From: Lentzea waywayandensis
GTDB taxonomy: Bacteria; Actinomycetota; Actinomycetes; Mycobacteriales; Pseudonocardiaceae
Direction: 5' to 3'
Assembly (NCBI RefSeq): GCF_900115955.1
Contig: NZ_FOYL01000005.1
Coordinates: 496,001 to 560,000, forward strand
DNA: 64,000 nt
Shown here: piece after piece, positions 9,326 through 20,150 of the stretch
Layout of the letters: the number at the start of each line of letters is the position of its first letter
Numbering within the stretch: position 1 is the stretch's first letter
Translations under genes and position numbers: made by a program
The notes under the pieces: generated by a model
The model's input: only the letters and a program-made list of their open reading frames with translations
What the model was told of the DNA's origin: nothing
Databases searched by the model: none

Positions 9326-9370
9326 CCCCCTCGTCCATGGTCTGGGACTAGACCTTAGCGGACGAGGGGG
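9326..9370 (-). promoter_or_regulatory. Hairpin sequestering the atpB Shine-Dalgarno sequence
   Basis: Perfect 11-bp arms at 9326-9336 and 9360-9370, with a nested 5-bp stem (9339-9343 with 9350-9354). In the minus-strand mRNA the 3' arm is GGACGAGGGGG, which contains the atpB SD. The hairpin could hold translation off, or act as a terminator/processing structure after rnj. It has no U-tract. Confidence 0.6.
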
Positions 9371-9394
9371 ACGCAGATCACAGCAGGGTCACGG

Positions 9395-11976
<2,582 letters not shown>

Positions 11977-11986
11977 CTACCCGAGT

Positions 11987-12598
11987 TCACACACTTCGGT
12001 TCAACGACCGCACTCGTTGCACCGCGTCGGCGTCACCGCTGTATTCCACACGGGCCTCGTCACGCCCGAACGCGAGCATCACGAGCTCCGACACCTCGCC
12101 GGTGATCACCACTCCGTTCGCGCCCTGCTTGGCCACGATGTGCTCGCCGTCAGGCCGTACGAGCGTCACGCCCACGGGCGACGACTTGTACGTCATGCGC
12201 GCGGTGAACGGCAGCGTCTTCCACAGGATCTTTTCGCGACGCTCGTCGTACGGCCGTGGCTCCCAGTCGGACTGTGCACGTCGCACGTCCTCGTGGTGCA
12301 CGAAGTACTCGGCGGTGTTCATCAGGTCGTCGACCGGCTGGATCCAGAACGGCGGCGTGCGCACCAGGTCGAGCAGTTCGCTCCACGCCTTGTGCGTGTA
12401 GTCCTCCTGGACCTTCTCCGTCCACTTCGCGAAGACCGGCAGCACGATGCCGGGCGCCGTGTCCGGGCGGCGTTCGCGGATCGCGAGGTGCGCGGCCAGG
12501 TCCTTGGTCAGCCAGGTGCCGCACAACGTCGGCGCGTCCGGGCCGAGCTCGGTCATCAGGTCGACCAGCGCTTTGCGTTCGTCGCGAGCGAGACCCAC
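11987..12598 (-). CDS. TIGR03085-type metal-binding protein (DinB/maleylpyruvate isomerase fold)
   Basis: 203 aa. The start R-D-E-R-K-A-L and the blocks A-P-T-L-C-G-T-W, A-A-H-L-A-I-R-E-R-R-P and A-E-Y-F-V-H-H-E-D-V-R-R match the TIGR03085 family, in which histidines of a four-helix bundle bind a divalent metal and mycothiol-dependent chemistry is suspected. GTG 12598 has GGAGG upstream; longer in-frame starts lack family sequence. Substrate unknown. Confidence 0.8.
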   Translation of the reverse strand: MGLARDERKALVDLMTELGPDAPTLCGTWLTKDLAAHLAIRERRPDTAPGIVLPVFAKWTEKVQEDYTHKAWSELLDLVRTPPFWIQPVDDLMNTAEYFVHHEDVRRAQSDWEPRPYDERREKILWKTLPFTARMTYKSSPVGVTLVRPDGEHIVAKQGANGVVITGEVSELVMLAFGRDEARVEYSGDADAVQRVRSLNRSV

Positions 12599-12699
12599 GT
12601 CCGGTCGTCCTCCCTGGTCAGCAACATTTGCTGTCGACCACGAACCTACTACGACCGGAAACGGGCACGGGAAGCCGGCAGGACCTCGCCGGTGCGGGC

Positions 12700-13113
12700 T
12701 CAGGCCTCGTTCGGCTTGTAGCACTTGGTGAAGCCGTCCGGCTTGGCCGATTTGTCGGCCAGCAGGCTGACCACCTGGTCGCGCTTCAGGTTCTCCGGAT
12801 ATCCCGGCCAGTCCGGTTCCTGGCCGTCGACGTGCAGTTCGTCCAGCCAGTAGCCGGACTGACCGGAGGTCTTGGCGAACTCCAGGTCGCAGCCTTTCAC
12901 CCGCACCATCACCTCGATGGTCTTCTCCGAGGACTTGATCGTGCGCTTGCCGACCTTCTTGGCCTTCTTCGCGGTCTCCGTGCTGGGCTCACCGGGGTTG
13001 CTGAAACCGGCGGCCTTGAGCTCGGCGACGAACTTGTCCTCGTTGCTGGCGCAGGCCGGCAGGGTGGCCACGCAGCCGATGGCCAGCAGGACGGAAACGA
13101 TCCTTCTCTTCAC
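12700..13113 (-). CDS. Putative lipoprotein of unknown function
   Basis: 137 aa from GTG 13113. A type II signal peptide is clear: K-R-R, a hydrophobic stretch, then the lipobox L-P-A-C-A. The mature part has D-K-F-V-A-E-L-K-A-A-G-F-S-N-P, a charged K-K-A-K-K-V-G-K-R segment and two further cysteines (G-C-D-L and K-C-Y). It follows the kinase gene on the same strand after 64 nt and may be a surface partner of it; that is inference from position. Confidence 0.7.
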   Translation of the reverse strand: MKRRIVSVLLAIGCVATLPACASNEDKFVAELKAAGFSNPGEPSTETAKKAKKVGKRTIKSSEKTIEVMVRVKGCDLEFAKTSGQSGYWLDELHVDGQEPDWPGYPENLKRDQVVSLLADKSAKPDGFTKCYKPNEA

Positions 13114-13177
13114 ACGTGGCAGGAAATCGCCGAACACCGGCAGACGACGAGTGAACCCGCCAAGCGTTACCGCTCCG

Positions 13178-14620
13178 TTAGCTGTCCTTCTTCGCGCTGA
13201 TCGTGCCGTCCAGCTTGCCGCCGTCCTTGGCACCGGCGATGCACCAGATCTTGCGCTCGGCGTTGCCGCTCTTGTCCTTGGTCCACGCGTTCTGGCTCGG
13301 GACCAGCGTGGTGAGCTTGAGCTTCGCGCCGTCCTTGACCCACGGCGAGTTCAGCGTCATCTCGCACCGGGCGACGCCGAGGCTCTTCAGCGAGTCGACG
13401 CCCGGATACGCGGCGTCGGGCAGGTTCGACTGGACGGGCAACGTGTCGATCACGTCGAACACCTCGAAGTCGTGCGGCTTGTCGCACTCCTCCTTGGTCT
13501 CCGAGTCGAGCAGCTTGGCCGGTGCGACGTCCCCGATGCCGCACGTGTTCTCGTAAAGACCGAACACCGGGACCTCGGCGCCCTCGCCGTACGTGAGCGC
13601 CGTGCTGGTGCTGCTGCCGCCAGGCGTCGTGAACGCCTTGTGCACGTAGATGCCGCCCGTGAACGCCGCAGCCGCGATGACGACGGCGCCGACCAACGCG
13701 AAGATGCGGTTGCGCTTCTTCTTCGCCGGATCGACGGCGGGAGCCTGCTGGTACTGCTGGGTCTGCGCCGGCGCGATCCCGGTGGGCGGCGTCGGCTGGT
13801 TGCCGATGCTGGAGAGCATCGCGCGGGCCTGCGGGCCGGACAGCCGGGCGTTCGGGTCCGCGATCAGCAGACCGGTGATGACGGCGCTCAGCACGCCCGT
13901 CGCGCGGGTCAGGCGCGGCGTCTCGCTCATGATCGCGTGCAGCGTCGAGGCCGTGGAGGAGCGTTCGAACGGGCTCCAGCCCTCGACGGCGTAGCAGAGG
14001 GTCGCGCCCAGCGCCCACAGGTCGGACGCGGGTCCCGCCTCGTGGCCGTGGATGCGTTCCGGCGCCATGTACGCGGGCGAGCCGATGAGGCTGCCGCTGG
14101 TCGTGAGGCGCGGGTCGTCGACGGCCTGGGCGATGCCGAAGTCGGTGAGCTTGAGCTTGCCGTCCGGGCGCACCATCAGGTTGCCGGGCTTCACGTCGCG
14201 GTGCACGATCCCGGACTGGTGCGCGGTCTCGAGCGCCGACAACGCCTGCAGAGCGATCGACACGACCTGGTTCTGCGGCATCGGGCCGTGCGTGCTGATC
14301 AACGTCGACAGCGTCGCCGCGTCGACCAGCTCCATGATGATGTAGGTCAGGCCGTTCTCGTTGATCGCGTCGTAGACCGTCACGACGGCGGGGTCGTTGA
14401 GCTTGCCGGCGGTGCGCGCCTCACGCAGTGCGCGCTCTTCGAGCACACGGCGTTCCTCGTGCGCGATGCCGTCCGGCAGGTGCAGTTCCTTGATCGCGAC
14501 GAAGCGTCCGATGTGACGGTCCTGGGCGCGCCAGACGATGCCCATGCCGCCACGGCCGAGCTCCGCGATCAGGGCGTACCTGCCCGCGATGACGCGTGGT
14601 TCGACAGCCTGTCCGTGCAA
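13178..14620 (-). CDS. Membrane-anchored Ser/Thr protein kinase (PknB type)
   Basis: 480 aa. Kinase domain 12-270 with G-R-G-G-M-G in the P-loop, A-I-K (K44), H-R-D-V-K-P-G-N (140-147) and D-F-G (160-162), all intact. A Pro/Gln-rich linker leads to one membrane helix (about 308-330). The C-terminal extracellular domain contains C-G-I-G-D and E-E-C-D-K-P-H-D-F-E-V-F, the pattern of septum-formation-type sensor domains, and may sense an external ligand. The start is a TTG; an alternative start further in is possible. Confidence 0.9.
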   Translation of the reverse strand: MHGQAVEPRVIAGRYALIAELGRGGMGIVWRAQDRHIGRFVAIKELHLPDGIAHEERRVLEERALREARTAGKLNDPAVVTVYDAINENGLTYIIMELVDAATLSTLISTHGPMPQNQVVSIALQALSALETAHQSGIVHRDVKPGNLMVRPDGKLKLTDFGIAQAVDDPRLTTSGSLIGSPAYMAPERIHGHEAGPASDLWALGATLCYAVEGWSPFERSSTASTLHAIMSETPRLTRATGVLSAVITGLLIADPNARLSGPQARAMLSSIGNQPTPPTGIAPAQTQQYQQAPAVDPAKKKRNRIFALVGAVVIAAAAFTGGIYVHKAFTTPGGSSTSTALTYGEGAEVPVFGLYENTCGIGDVAPAKLLDSETKEECDKPHDFEVFDVIDTLPVQSNLPDAAYPGVDSLKSLGVARCEMTLNSPWVKDGAKLKLTTLVPSQNAWTKDKSGNAERKIWCIAGAKDGGKLDGTISAKKDS

Positions 14621-14691
14621 CGTGCGCTCCTACAGCCTCGGAACCGGGGGCGTTGACGGTACTTCAGACCCGCCACATGGAGGATCGGTTC

Positions 14692-15093
14692 CTAAGCTTC
14701 CGGTGCTACAACCAGTTCGTGACCTGCGGCACGCAAAGCGAGCACCGCACGCCCCAGATCCGTGTGCTTCACCAACAGATGGTCCGTGTCGTAAGTGGAC
14801 AACGCGAACAACGAGACGCCCGCGGCCGCCAGTTCACCCGCCAGAGCGGCCATGATGCCGGTGAGCGTGAACTCCAGCGGCCCGCGCACGGTCAGCAGCC
14901 GCCAGCCCTTTTCCGTCGTGTCACCGTCCACTGCGAACGACGCCGGCGCGATGATCGACAATTCGGCCGGGGTCCTGGTCACGGACACCAGGACGTCGGT
15001 GAGGTCGAGCAGCCCGGCAGGGACCGGAGCGTCCGCTGCCAGGCGTGTGACCGCGTATTCGCCGGGCCGGACGTCCACGATGAGCCGCTTCAT
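14692..15093 (-). CDS. ACT domain-containing protein
   Basis: 133 aa. Two ACT-like halves: residues 1-60 with L-S-I-I-A-P and the block about 66-110 with G-P-L-E-F-T-L-T-G-I-M-A-A-L and S-L-F-A-L-S-T-Y-D-T-D-H. The latter is the signature of the CASTOR/ACT_7 type of small amino-acid-binding regulatory proteins. Probably binds an amino acid; ligand unknown. It lies five bases downstream of thyX and is likely co-transcribed. Confidence 0.8.
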   Translation of the reverse strand: MKRLIVDVRPGEYAVTRLAADAPVPAGLLDLTDVLVSVTRTPAELSIIAPASFAVDGDTTEKGWRLLTVRGPLEFTLTGIMAALAGELAAAGVSLFALSTYDTDHLLVKHTDLGRAVLALRAAGHELVVAPEA

Positions 15094-15098
15094 GGGCG

Positions 15099-15803
15099 TC
15101 AGCCTTCAACCACCAGTGGGCTGGAGGCAACTTCTGTGCCGTCCGGGAGTGTCGAGATGACGAAGTCCGCGAACGCGTTCGGTGCCGCCTTCGTCAGTTC
15201 ACGCAGGCAGGCGATGGCGAGCTCGCGCAGTTCGACGTTGATGTGCTCGGTGGCGCGCATCGCGATGAAGTGGCGCCACGAGCGGTAGTTGCCCGTCACG
15301 ACGATCTCGGTGCCGGTGGCGTTGGGCAGCACGGACCGTGCGATCTGCCGCGCGCGCCTGCCGTTGACGGTCTTCTCCAGGCTGTGCACGAGGTCCTCGT
15401 ACGCCTTGAGGCTCGCCTCGGTCGCGGCGACGAACCGCGCGTGCAGCTCGGGGTCCTGCGCGATCAGGTCCGGCTCCACGACGTCGGTCGGGTCGGTGCG
15501 CTGGGAGAGCTGCGAGTACGAGAAGTGCCGGTGCCGGATCAGCTCGTGGGTGAGCGAGCGGGACAGCTCGGTCAGGTAGAGCGACGCGCTGCCGTGCTCG
15601 AACGCGGCGAGGTGCCCGACGTCGAGCAGGTGGTGCAGGAACGTCGCGTTGGTGTTCGTCATGGGGTTCGAGCGGTCCCACGACTGGTAGCAGGCGCGGC
15701 CGGCGAACTCGACGAGCGCCGCGCCACCGTCCGCGTCGGTCGTCCACGGCACGTCGTCCGGTGGGATGAACTCCGTCTTGGCCACCAAACGCACTCTCGG
15801 CAT
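15099..15803 (-). CDS. thyX: Flavin-dependent thymidylate synthase
   Basis: 234 aa. The ThyX motif R-H-R-x-x-S-x-x-x-x-S-x-R spans residues 90-102. The enzyme methylates dUMP to dTMP using methylenetetrahydrofolate and FAD. In mycobacteria thyX sits between dapB and dapA, and the same order is kept here with insertions. ATG 15803 has no SD but has a TANNNT box 6 nt upstream. Confidence 0.96.
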   Translation of the reverse strand: MPRVRLVAKTEFIPPDDVPWTTDADGGAALVEFAGRACYQSWDRSNPMTNTNATFLHHLLDVGHLAAFEHGSASLYLTELSRSLTHELIRHRHFSYSQLSQRTDPTDVVEPDLIAQDPELHARFVAATEASLKAYEDLVHSLEKTVNGRRARQIARSVLPNATGTEIVVTGNYRSWRHFIAMRATEHINVELRELAIACLRELTKAAPNAFADFVISTLPDGTEVASSPLVVEG

Positions 15804-15809
15804 GGGCCG

Positions 15810-15815
15810 AGATTA
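15810..15815 (-). promoter_or_regulatory. Putative -10 box (TAATCT) for leaderless thyX
   Basis: Six bases separate the hexamer from the ATG at 15803; no SD site lies between. Confidence 0.45.
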
Positions 15816-15870
15816 GCCCTGACATCAGGTGGTGGTTGCACGATGTCGGAAGTGACGTCATAGTGGTGTC

Positions 15871-16383
15871 ATGGATCTGTCGCCGTACATCGCGTCACTG
15901 CGCGAGGACCTGGCGACGGCCGCATCAGCGGGGGACGAGAACACCCGTCGAACGGCCGCCGCGTTGTCCGCAGCGCTCGAGCCAGCCGCTCGACTGGCAA
16001 TCATGAACGCACTGTCCGACCTGGCCGCGGAGGTCACCGCCGCCCTGGACGGCCAGGTCGTGGACGTCCGGCTGGCAGGCCGTGACGTCCAGGTGGTCGT
16101 CACCGGGTCCGCCGAACCGGAGCCGGAACCGGCCCCTCGGCACGAGATGCCGAACTTTGGCGCAGGTGACGCCACGGGTGACATCAGCCGCATCACCCTG
16201 CGCATGATCAACGAGCTCAAGTCGAAGGCCGAGGCCGCCGCGGCGGCTCAGGGCGTGTCGCTGAACTCGTTCATCCAGCAGGCCGTGGGTGGCGCGGTGC
16301 ACAGCAAGCACAAGCATCAGCACAAGGGGTGGAGCGGAAACGCCGGCTCGGGCTCGCGCGTCCGCGGATGGGTGCAGGGGTGA
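15871..16383 (+). CDS. Small protein with C-terminal ribbon-helix-helix (HicB/Arc-like) domain
   Basis: 170 aa. The N-terminal half (1-90) is Ala-rich and helical. The C-terminal R-I-T-L-R-M-I-N-E-L-K followed by G-V-S-L-N-S-F-I-Q-Q-A is a ribbon-helix-helix fold as in HicB/Arc DNA-binding proteins, then a basic K-H-K-H-Q-H-K tail. It overlaps the next gene (GTGA) and probably works with it; no HicA-like toxin is present. Divergent from thyX. Confidence 0.75.
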   Translation: MDLSPYIASLREDLATAASAGDENTRRTAAALSAALEPAARLAIMNALSDLAAEVTAALDGQVVDVRLAGRDVQVVVTGSAEPEPEPAPRHEMPNFGAGDATGDISRITLRMINELKSKAEAAAAAQGVSLNSFIQQAVGGAVHSKHKHQHKGWSGNAGSGSRVRGWVQG

Positions 16384-17333
16384 GCGCGATGACCGAACCG
16401 AGTTCCGAACCGACAGAACCGACTCCGGATCCGGCTGCCGAACCGGCGGAGCCCTCGGGCGTGGTGCGCCAGCAGAGCTTCGAGTTCGCGGGCATCGCCG
16501 AGATCGACATCTCGCTGCTCAGCGGCCGGGTGCAGGTGCAGCTCGTCGACGGGCCGGGCGTGCACGTCGAGGTGCGGCACGACCCGAACGCGGGCAACTC
16601 GTGGACCGAGGGCCTGTCCAGCGTGCTGAGCTGGGTCAGCGGCCAGTTCGGCGCCGACAAGGCAGCTCCGCCGTCAGGTCCGGAGGAGGCCGTGCGCGAC
16701 GCACGCGTCGAGCTTCTGGGCAACCGTTTGCGCATCGAGTCGTCCAAGGCGCTGCCGTTGCGTGCCGTGCCGCTCTCCGTGGTGGTGACGGCTCCCGTGG
16801 GGTCGCACGTGTCGTCACGGACCGGTGCGGCTGACGTCATCGTGACGGGCGGTGCGGGTCGTCTCGACCTGAACACCGGCACGGGCAGCGTGTCCGCAGA
16901 CCGCGCGACCGGCGAGGCCAAGGTGAACTCGGGCGCCGGGACCGTGCGCCTGGGCACGATGCTCTCGTCGCTGAAGGCCAAGACGGGCAGCGGTGACGTC
17001 GAGGTGTCGTCGATCGGCGGCACGACCACGCTGATCACCGGGACCGGCGACGTGTGGCTGGGCGCCGTGCAGGGCAACGTCCAGGTCCGCACCGGCAGCG
17101 GCGATCTGACCGTGGCCGACGCGGCCTCCGGCGAGATCCAGCTGGGCACCGGCTCGGGCCACATCCGCGTCGGCATCCGGCAGGGCACGCTGGCGCGCAT
17201 CGACCTGGTGTCCACGTCCGGCAACGCCCGCAGCGACTTCGACGTCTCGTCCGCGCCGCTGGGTGACGCCACCTTGTCGGTCACGGGCCGCACGGGCAGC
17301 GGCAACGCACTGGTGACCGCCGCTTCAAGCTGA
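16380..17333 (+). CDS. DUF4097 (adhesin-like beta-solenoid) family protein
   Basis: 317 aa from GTG 16380, which overlaps the previous stop; ATG 16389 has a slightly better SD and is an alternative. After a Pro/Glu-rich N-terminus the protein consists of repeated short beta strands rich in T-G-S-G-D-V (for example T-G-T-G-S-V, S-G-A-G-T-V, T-G-S-G-D-V, T-G-T-G-D-V), typical of DUF4097. No signal peptide is seen, so despite the adhesin-like fold it is probably cytoplasmic. Pairing with an RHH protein suggests one unit. Confidence 0.8.
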   Translation: MSAMTEPSSEPTEPTPDPAAEPAEPSGVVRQQSFEFAGIAEIDISLLSGRVQVQLVDGPGVHVEVRHDPNAGNSWTEGLSSVLSWVSGQFGADKAAPPSGPEEAVRDARVELLGNRLRIESSKALPLRAVPLSVVVTAPVGSHVSSRTGAADVIVTGGAGRLDLNTGTGSVSADRATGEAKVNSGAGTVRLGTMLSSLKAKTGSGDVEVSSIGGTTTLITGTGDVWLGAVQGNVQVRTGSGDLTVADAASGEIQLGTGSGHIRVGIRQGTLARIDLVSTSGNARSDFDVSSAPLGDATLSVTGRTGSGNALVTAASS

Positions 17334-17371
17334 CCGGGGGGTCGGGTAGGGGAAGACGACGTCTCCGGTCA
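17331..17371. terminator. Candidate bidirectional terminator between convergent genes
   Basis: The 7-bp arms TGACCGG and CCGGTCA contain the stop codons of the two convergent genes; an inner agacg/cgtct pairing strengthens it. No U-tract. Confidence 0.35.
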
Positions 17372-17863
17372 GGGCTCCTGGAACGGTTTGGAGCCGCCGG
17401 GGACGTCGTCCGGGAAGAGCGGGCAGCGGATCTCACCGGTCAGGAACTTCCTGACGAAGCTGGAGAAGTTCCCGTCGTACGACCAGCTCTGCCGCATGTC
17501 CGTGATCACCACGGTCCACTCGTCCGGCTCACCCTTGGTGTACCAAAGGCAGTGGTCGCCGTTCACGGTCATGCCCCAGGGCAGCAGGCCGGGCGAGTCC
17601 GGATGCACGCGCAGGCCCGGCTGGCGCCGCAGCGCACGCAACATTTTGGGCGCCAGTGACATCCAGTTCATGAAACCGGCACGTGCTGTTGGGTGCAGGA
17701 TCCGGACGTAACCGCCCACGATGAGTGGCGGATAGGCTTCGGCGAGATGCACGAAGTCGCTGGGCAACGCCGTGCCCGCCCGGCCTTTGACCGCGTCCCA
17801 GTCGACCGGGTCAGGCCGCCTCTCGGGCGCTCCCAGCAGATCGATCCACTCGTCAGGCGGCAC
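17369..17863 (-). CDS. SMI1/KNR4 family protein
   Basis: 164 aa. L-P-S-D-F-V-H-L-A-E-A-Y-P-P (about 33-46), G-G-Y-V-R-I and L-L-P-W-G-M-T-V-N-G-D are the hallmarks of the SMI1/KNR4 (SUKH) fold. Bacterial SUKH proteins often give immunity to contact-dependent or polymorphic toxins, but no toxin gene is adjacent. GTG 17863 is preceded by GGAGGTG. Confidence 0.75.
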   Translation of the reverse strand: MPPDEWIDLLGAPERRPDPVDWDAVKGRAGTALPSDFVHLAEAYPPLIVGGYVRILHPTARAGFMNWMSLAPKMLRALRRQPGLRVHPDSPGLLPWGMTVNGDHCLWYTKGEPDEWTVVITDMRQSWSYDGNFSSFVRKFLTGEIRCPLFPDDVPGGSKPFQEP

Positions 17864-17881
17864 CGTTCACCTCCGTGACCC

Positions 17882-18490
17882 TCAAGCATCGCCTGTGGCA
17901 CTAGGGGTTCGGTTGTACCGCAGTCCAGCGACGACCAGTGAGACGACAGCGTCGAACGCGTCCTGAATGTGAGGATTCCCCCACTCCTGGGCGTGCGCCG
18001 GGTGGTGGAACACCTGCGTCGCGTCCCACACCGCCTGCGCGGTCTTCTCGACGTCGTCGGTCACGAACTCCTGGGTATCCACTCCCGCGCGAATGATGCG
18101 CGCGACCTGACCGACCAGGTGGTCCAGGTGGTACTCGATGACGGCGCTGTTCTCGCCGACGAGCGTCCGGAACGTGGTGAACAGCTCGACGTCCTCGGTG
18201 TGCGAGAGCCGCTTCTTGTCGAAGAGGCGCTGCAGCCAGTCCCTGAGCAGGTCGCCGGCGGAGAGGTTCGGGTCGAACTCCTTCTCCATCTCCTCGTGGA
18301 TCGCGTCGAGCCAGCGCCGTGTCACGGCCTCCCGGAGCACGGCCTTGGTCGCGAAGTGGCGGTAGACGCTGCCGTGGCTGACCCCGAGCGCCTTGGCGAC
18401 GTCGACCACCGTCGCCTTGGCGGGGCCGTACCTGCGCAGGACCTCTTCGGTCGCCGCGAGGATCGCCTCCGAGGTCAACGCCTCCGCCAC
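17882..18490 (-). CDS. TetR family transcriptional regulator
   Basis: 202 aa. N-terminal helix-turn-helix (about 8-55) with V-V-D-V-A-K-A-L-G-V-S-H-G-S-V-Y-R-H-F, the TetR signature; the rest is a ligand-binding helical domain. GTG start with GAGGTGA upstream. It follows the aldo/keto reductase by six bases and is probably co-transcribed, so it is a candidate binder of the palindrome upstream of that gene (19521-19554). Confidence 0.9.
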   Translation of the reverse strand: MAEALTSEAILAATEEVLRRYGPAKATVVDVAKALGVSHGSVYRHFATKAVLREAVTRRWLDAIHEEMEKEFDPNLSAGDLLRDWLQRLFDKKRLSHTEDVELFTTFRTLVGENSAVIEYHLDHLVGQVARIIRAGVDTQEFVTDDVEKTAQAVWDATQVFHHPAHAQEWGNPHIQDAFDAVVSLVVAGLRYNRTPSATGDA

Positions 18491-18496
18491 TTCATC

Positions 18497-19480
18497 TCAC
18501 CTCTCGCTGTCCAGCATGGCCATCTGCTCGGCCGCGTAACGGGTGCCCGCAGCGGCTCCGAGTGGAGCGACGGCCTCGATCTCCTGCAATTCTGCCTCGG
18601 TGAACGTCACGTCGACGGCACCGATCGCCTCGTTCAGCCTCGCACGCTTGGTCGTGCCGACGAGAGGCACCACGTCCTCGCCGCGCGCCGCGACCCACGC
18701 GATCGCGAGCTGCGCGACCGTGACGCCCTTGTTCTTCGCGATCTCGTCGAGCTTCTCGACCAGACCCTGGTTGCGGGTCAGGTTGTCGCCCTGGAACCGC
18801 GGCGCGTGACCACGCCAGTCGCTCGCGTCGAGGGTGAGCGGCGTGGCCGAGATCAGGCCGCGCGACAGCACGCCGTACGCGGTGATGCCGATGCCGAGCT
18901 CACGGGTGGTCTGCAGGATCTCCCGCTCGACACCGCGCTCCAGCAGGCCGTACTCGATCTGCAGGTCCGCGATCGGGTGCACGGCGTGCGCGCGGCGGAT
19001 GGTCTCGGCGCCGACCTCGCTCAGGCCGATGTGCCGGACGCGGCCCTTGTCGATCTGCTCGGCGATGGCACCGATGGTGTCCTCGATCGGCACGCTCGGG
19101 TCGAGCCGCGCCGGCCGATAGATGTCGACGTGGTCGGTGCCGAGGCGTTCCAGCGAGTACGCGAGGAAGTTGGCCACGGCGACCGGCCGGGTGTCGAACC
19201 CGATGAACGCGCCGTCGGCGTCGCGCATGCCGCCGAACTTGACGCTGAGCTGCACCTCGTCACGACGGCCCTTGATGGCCTCGGCGACGAGCATCTCGTT
19301 GTGGCCCTGGCCGTAGAAGTCACCGGTGTCGAGCAGCGTGACGCCCGCGTCGAGGGCGGTGTGGATGGTCGCGGTGCTCTCGTCCCGGTCTGCCGGGCCG
19401 TAGGCGTTGGACATGCCCATGCAGCCCAGGCCGATGGCGGACACGACCGGGCCGGTGGCTCCGAGCTGACGCTTCTGCAT
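18497..19480 (-). CDS. Aldo/keto reductase
   Basis: 327 aa. NADPH-dependent reductase with a TIM-barrel fold. L-D-T-G-D-F-Y-G supplies the catalytic Asp and Tyr, and the V-K-F lysine is present. The usual catalytic histidine (as in Y-Q-H-R-V-D) is replaced: the block reads Y-R-P-A-R-L-D-P, a variant I recognise from a bacterial subfamily. ATG 19480 has GAAGGGG upstream. First gene of a reductase-TetR unit; substrate unknown. Confidence 0.88.
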   Translation of the reverse strand: MQKRQLGATGPVVSAIGLGCMGMSNAYGPADRDESTATIHTALDAGVTLLDTGDFYGQGHNEMLVAEAIKGRRDEVQLSVKFGGMRDADGAFIGFDTRPVAVANFLAYSLERLGTDHVDIYRPARLDPSVPIEDTIGAIAEQIDKGRVRHIGLSEVGAETIRRAHAVHPIADLQIEYGLLERGVEREILQTTRELGIGITAYGVLSRGLISATPLTLDASDWRGHAPRFQGDNLTRNQGLVEKLDEIAKNKGVTVAQLAIAWVAARGEDVVPLVGTTKRARLNEAIGAVDVTFTEAELQEIEAVAPLGAAAGTRYAAEQMAMLDSER

Positions 19481-19520
19481 TTCGAACCCCTTCGTCTCTT
19501 CGGTCTCTTCACCATGCCCG

Positions 19521-19554
19521 ATGGACTGACAGATTTCAATATCTGTCAGTCCAT
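19521..19554. promoter_or_regulatory. 14-bp perfect inverted repeat, candidate operator
   Basis: Arms ATGGACTGACAGAT (19521-19534) and its exact complement (19541-19554) around TTCAAT. It lies 40 bases upstream of the reductase start, in the divergent promoter region; size and symmetry fit a TetR-family dimer site. Confidence 0.7.
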
Positions 19555-19568
19555 AGTTGCCCGATCCA

Positions 19569-19595
19569 TTGACAAAAGAGTTTTGAACGTTCAAA
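19569..19595 (+). promoter_or_regulatory. TTGACA -35 box and 14-bp palindrome upstream of the winged-helix regulator
   Basis: TTGACA at 19569-19574 is followed by the perfect palindrome TTTGAACGTTCAAA (19582-19595), 12 bases before the ATG at 19608. The placement over the -10 region suggests an autoregulatory operator. Confidence 0.6.
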
Positions 19596-19607
19596 GTCTT
19601 TTTTGCG

Positions 19608-20150
19608 ATGAGAGACGTGATCTATCTGGACCGGATGGAGCAGGCCGAGACCCTGCTCAAGCCGCAGCGCGTGGAGGTGCTGCGGCAGCTCGCCGCGCCG
19701 CGCTCGTGCACCGAGGTCGCCGAGGTGCTCGACCAAACGCCGCAACGCGTGCACTACCACGTGAAACAGCTGGTCAAGGCCGGTCTCGCGACCCAGGTGT
19801 CCGAGCGCAAGGTGCGCGGCGTCCAGGAAGGCCTCTACCAGGCCGTGGCGCGGTCGTACTGGCTGTCGCCGCGGCTGGTCGGCCGGATCGGGTCGCGCGA
19901 CGAGCTCGTGCTGGGCCACCTCGTCGACCTCGCCGAGCAGGTGCAGGCGGACGTGGCTGCGCTGGACCGCTCCAGCGAACTGCCGTCCGTCGGCGTGTCC
20001 GGCGAGATCCGGGTGCGACCGGAGGAGCGGCAGCAGTTCCTGGCCGAGCTGCAGACGACGTTGCAGGACCTCTTCACCCGATACGGCGGCGCGGAAGGGG
20101 ATGCGTTCCGCATCGCGCTCGCCTGCTACCCAAAAGGAGAAAGCCGATGA
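19608..20150 (+). CDS. ArsR-like winged-helix transcriptional regulator
   Basis: 180 aa. The helix-turn-helix lies within about 18-70: L-K-P-Q-R-V-E-V-L-R-Q-L, then C-T-E-V-A-E-V-L-D-Q-T-P-Q-R-V-H-Y-H-V-K-Q-L as the recognition part, typical of HTH_20 regulators. Its stop overlaps the start of the SRPBCC gene (ATGA). Such regulator plus AHSA1-domain pairs are common in actinobacteria, the regulator controlling its own operon. Confidence 0.85.
   Translation: MRDVIYLDRMEQAETLLKPQRVEVLRQLAAPRSCTEVAEVLDQTPQRVHYHVKQLVKAGLATQVSERKVRGVQEGLYQAVARSYWLSPRLVGRIGSRDELVLGHLVDLAEQVQADVAALDRSSELPSVGVSGEIRVRPEERQQFLAELQTTLQDLFTRYGGAEGDAFRIALACYPKGESR

Noticed and set aside
15871..17333. HicBA-type toxin-antitoxin module
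   Set aside because: The first protein has an RHH tail, but its partner is DUF4097, not a HicA toxin.
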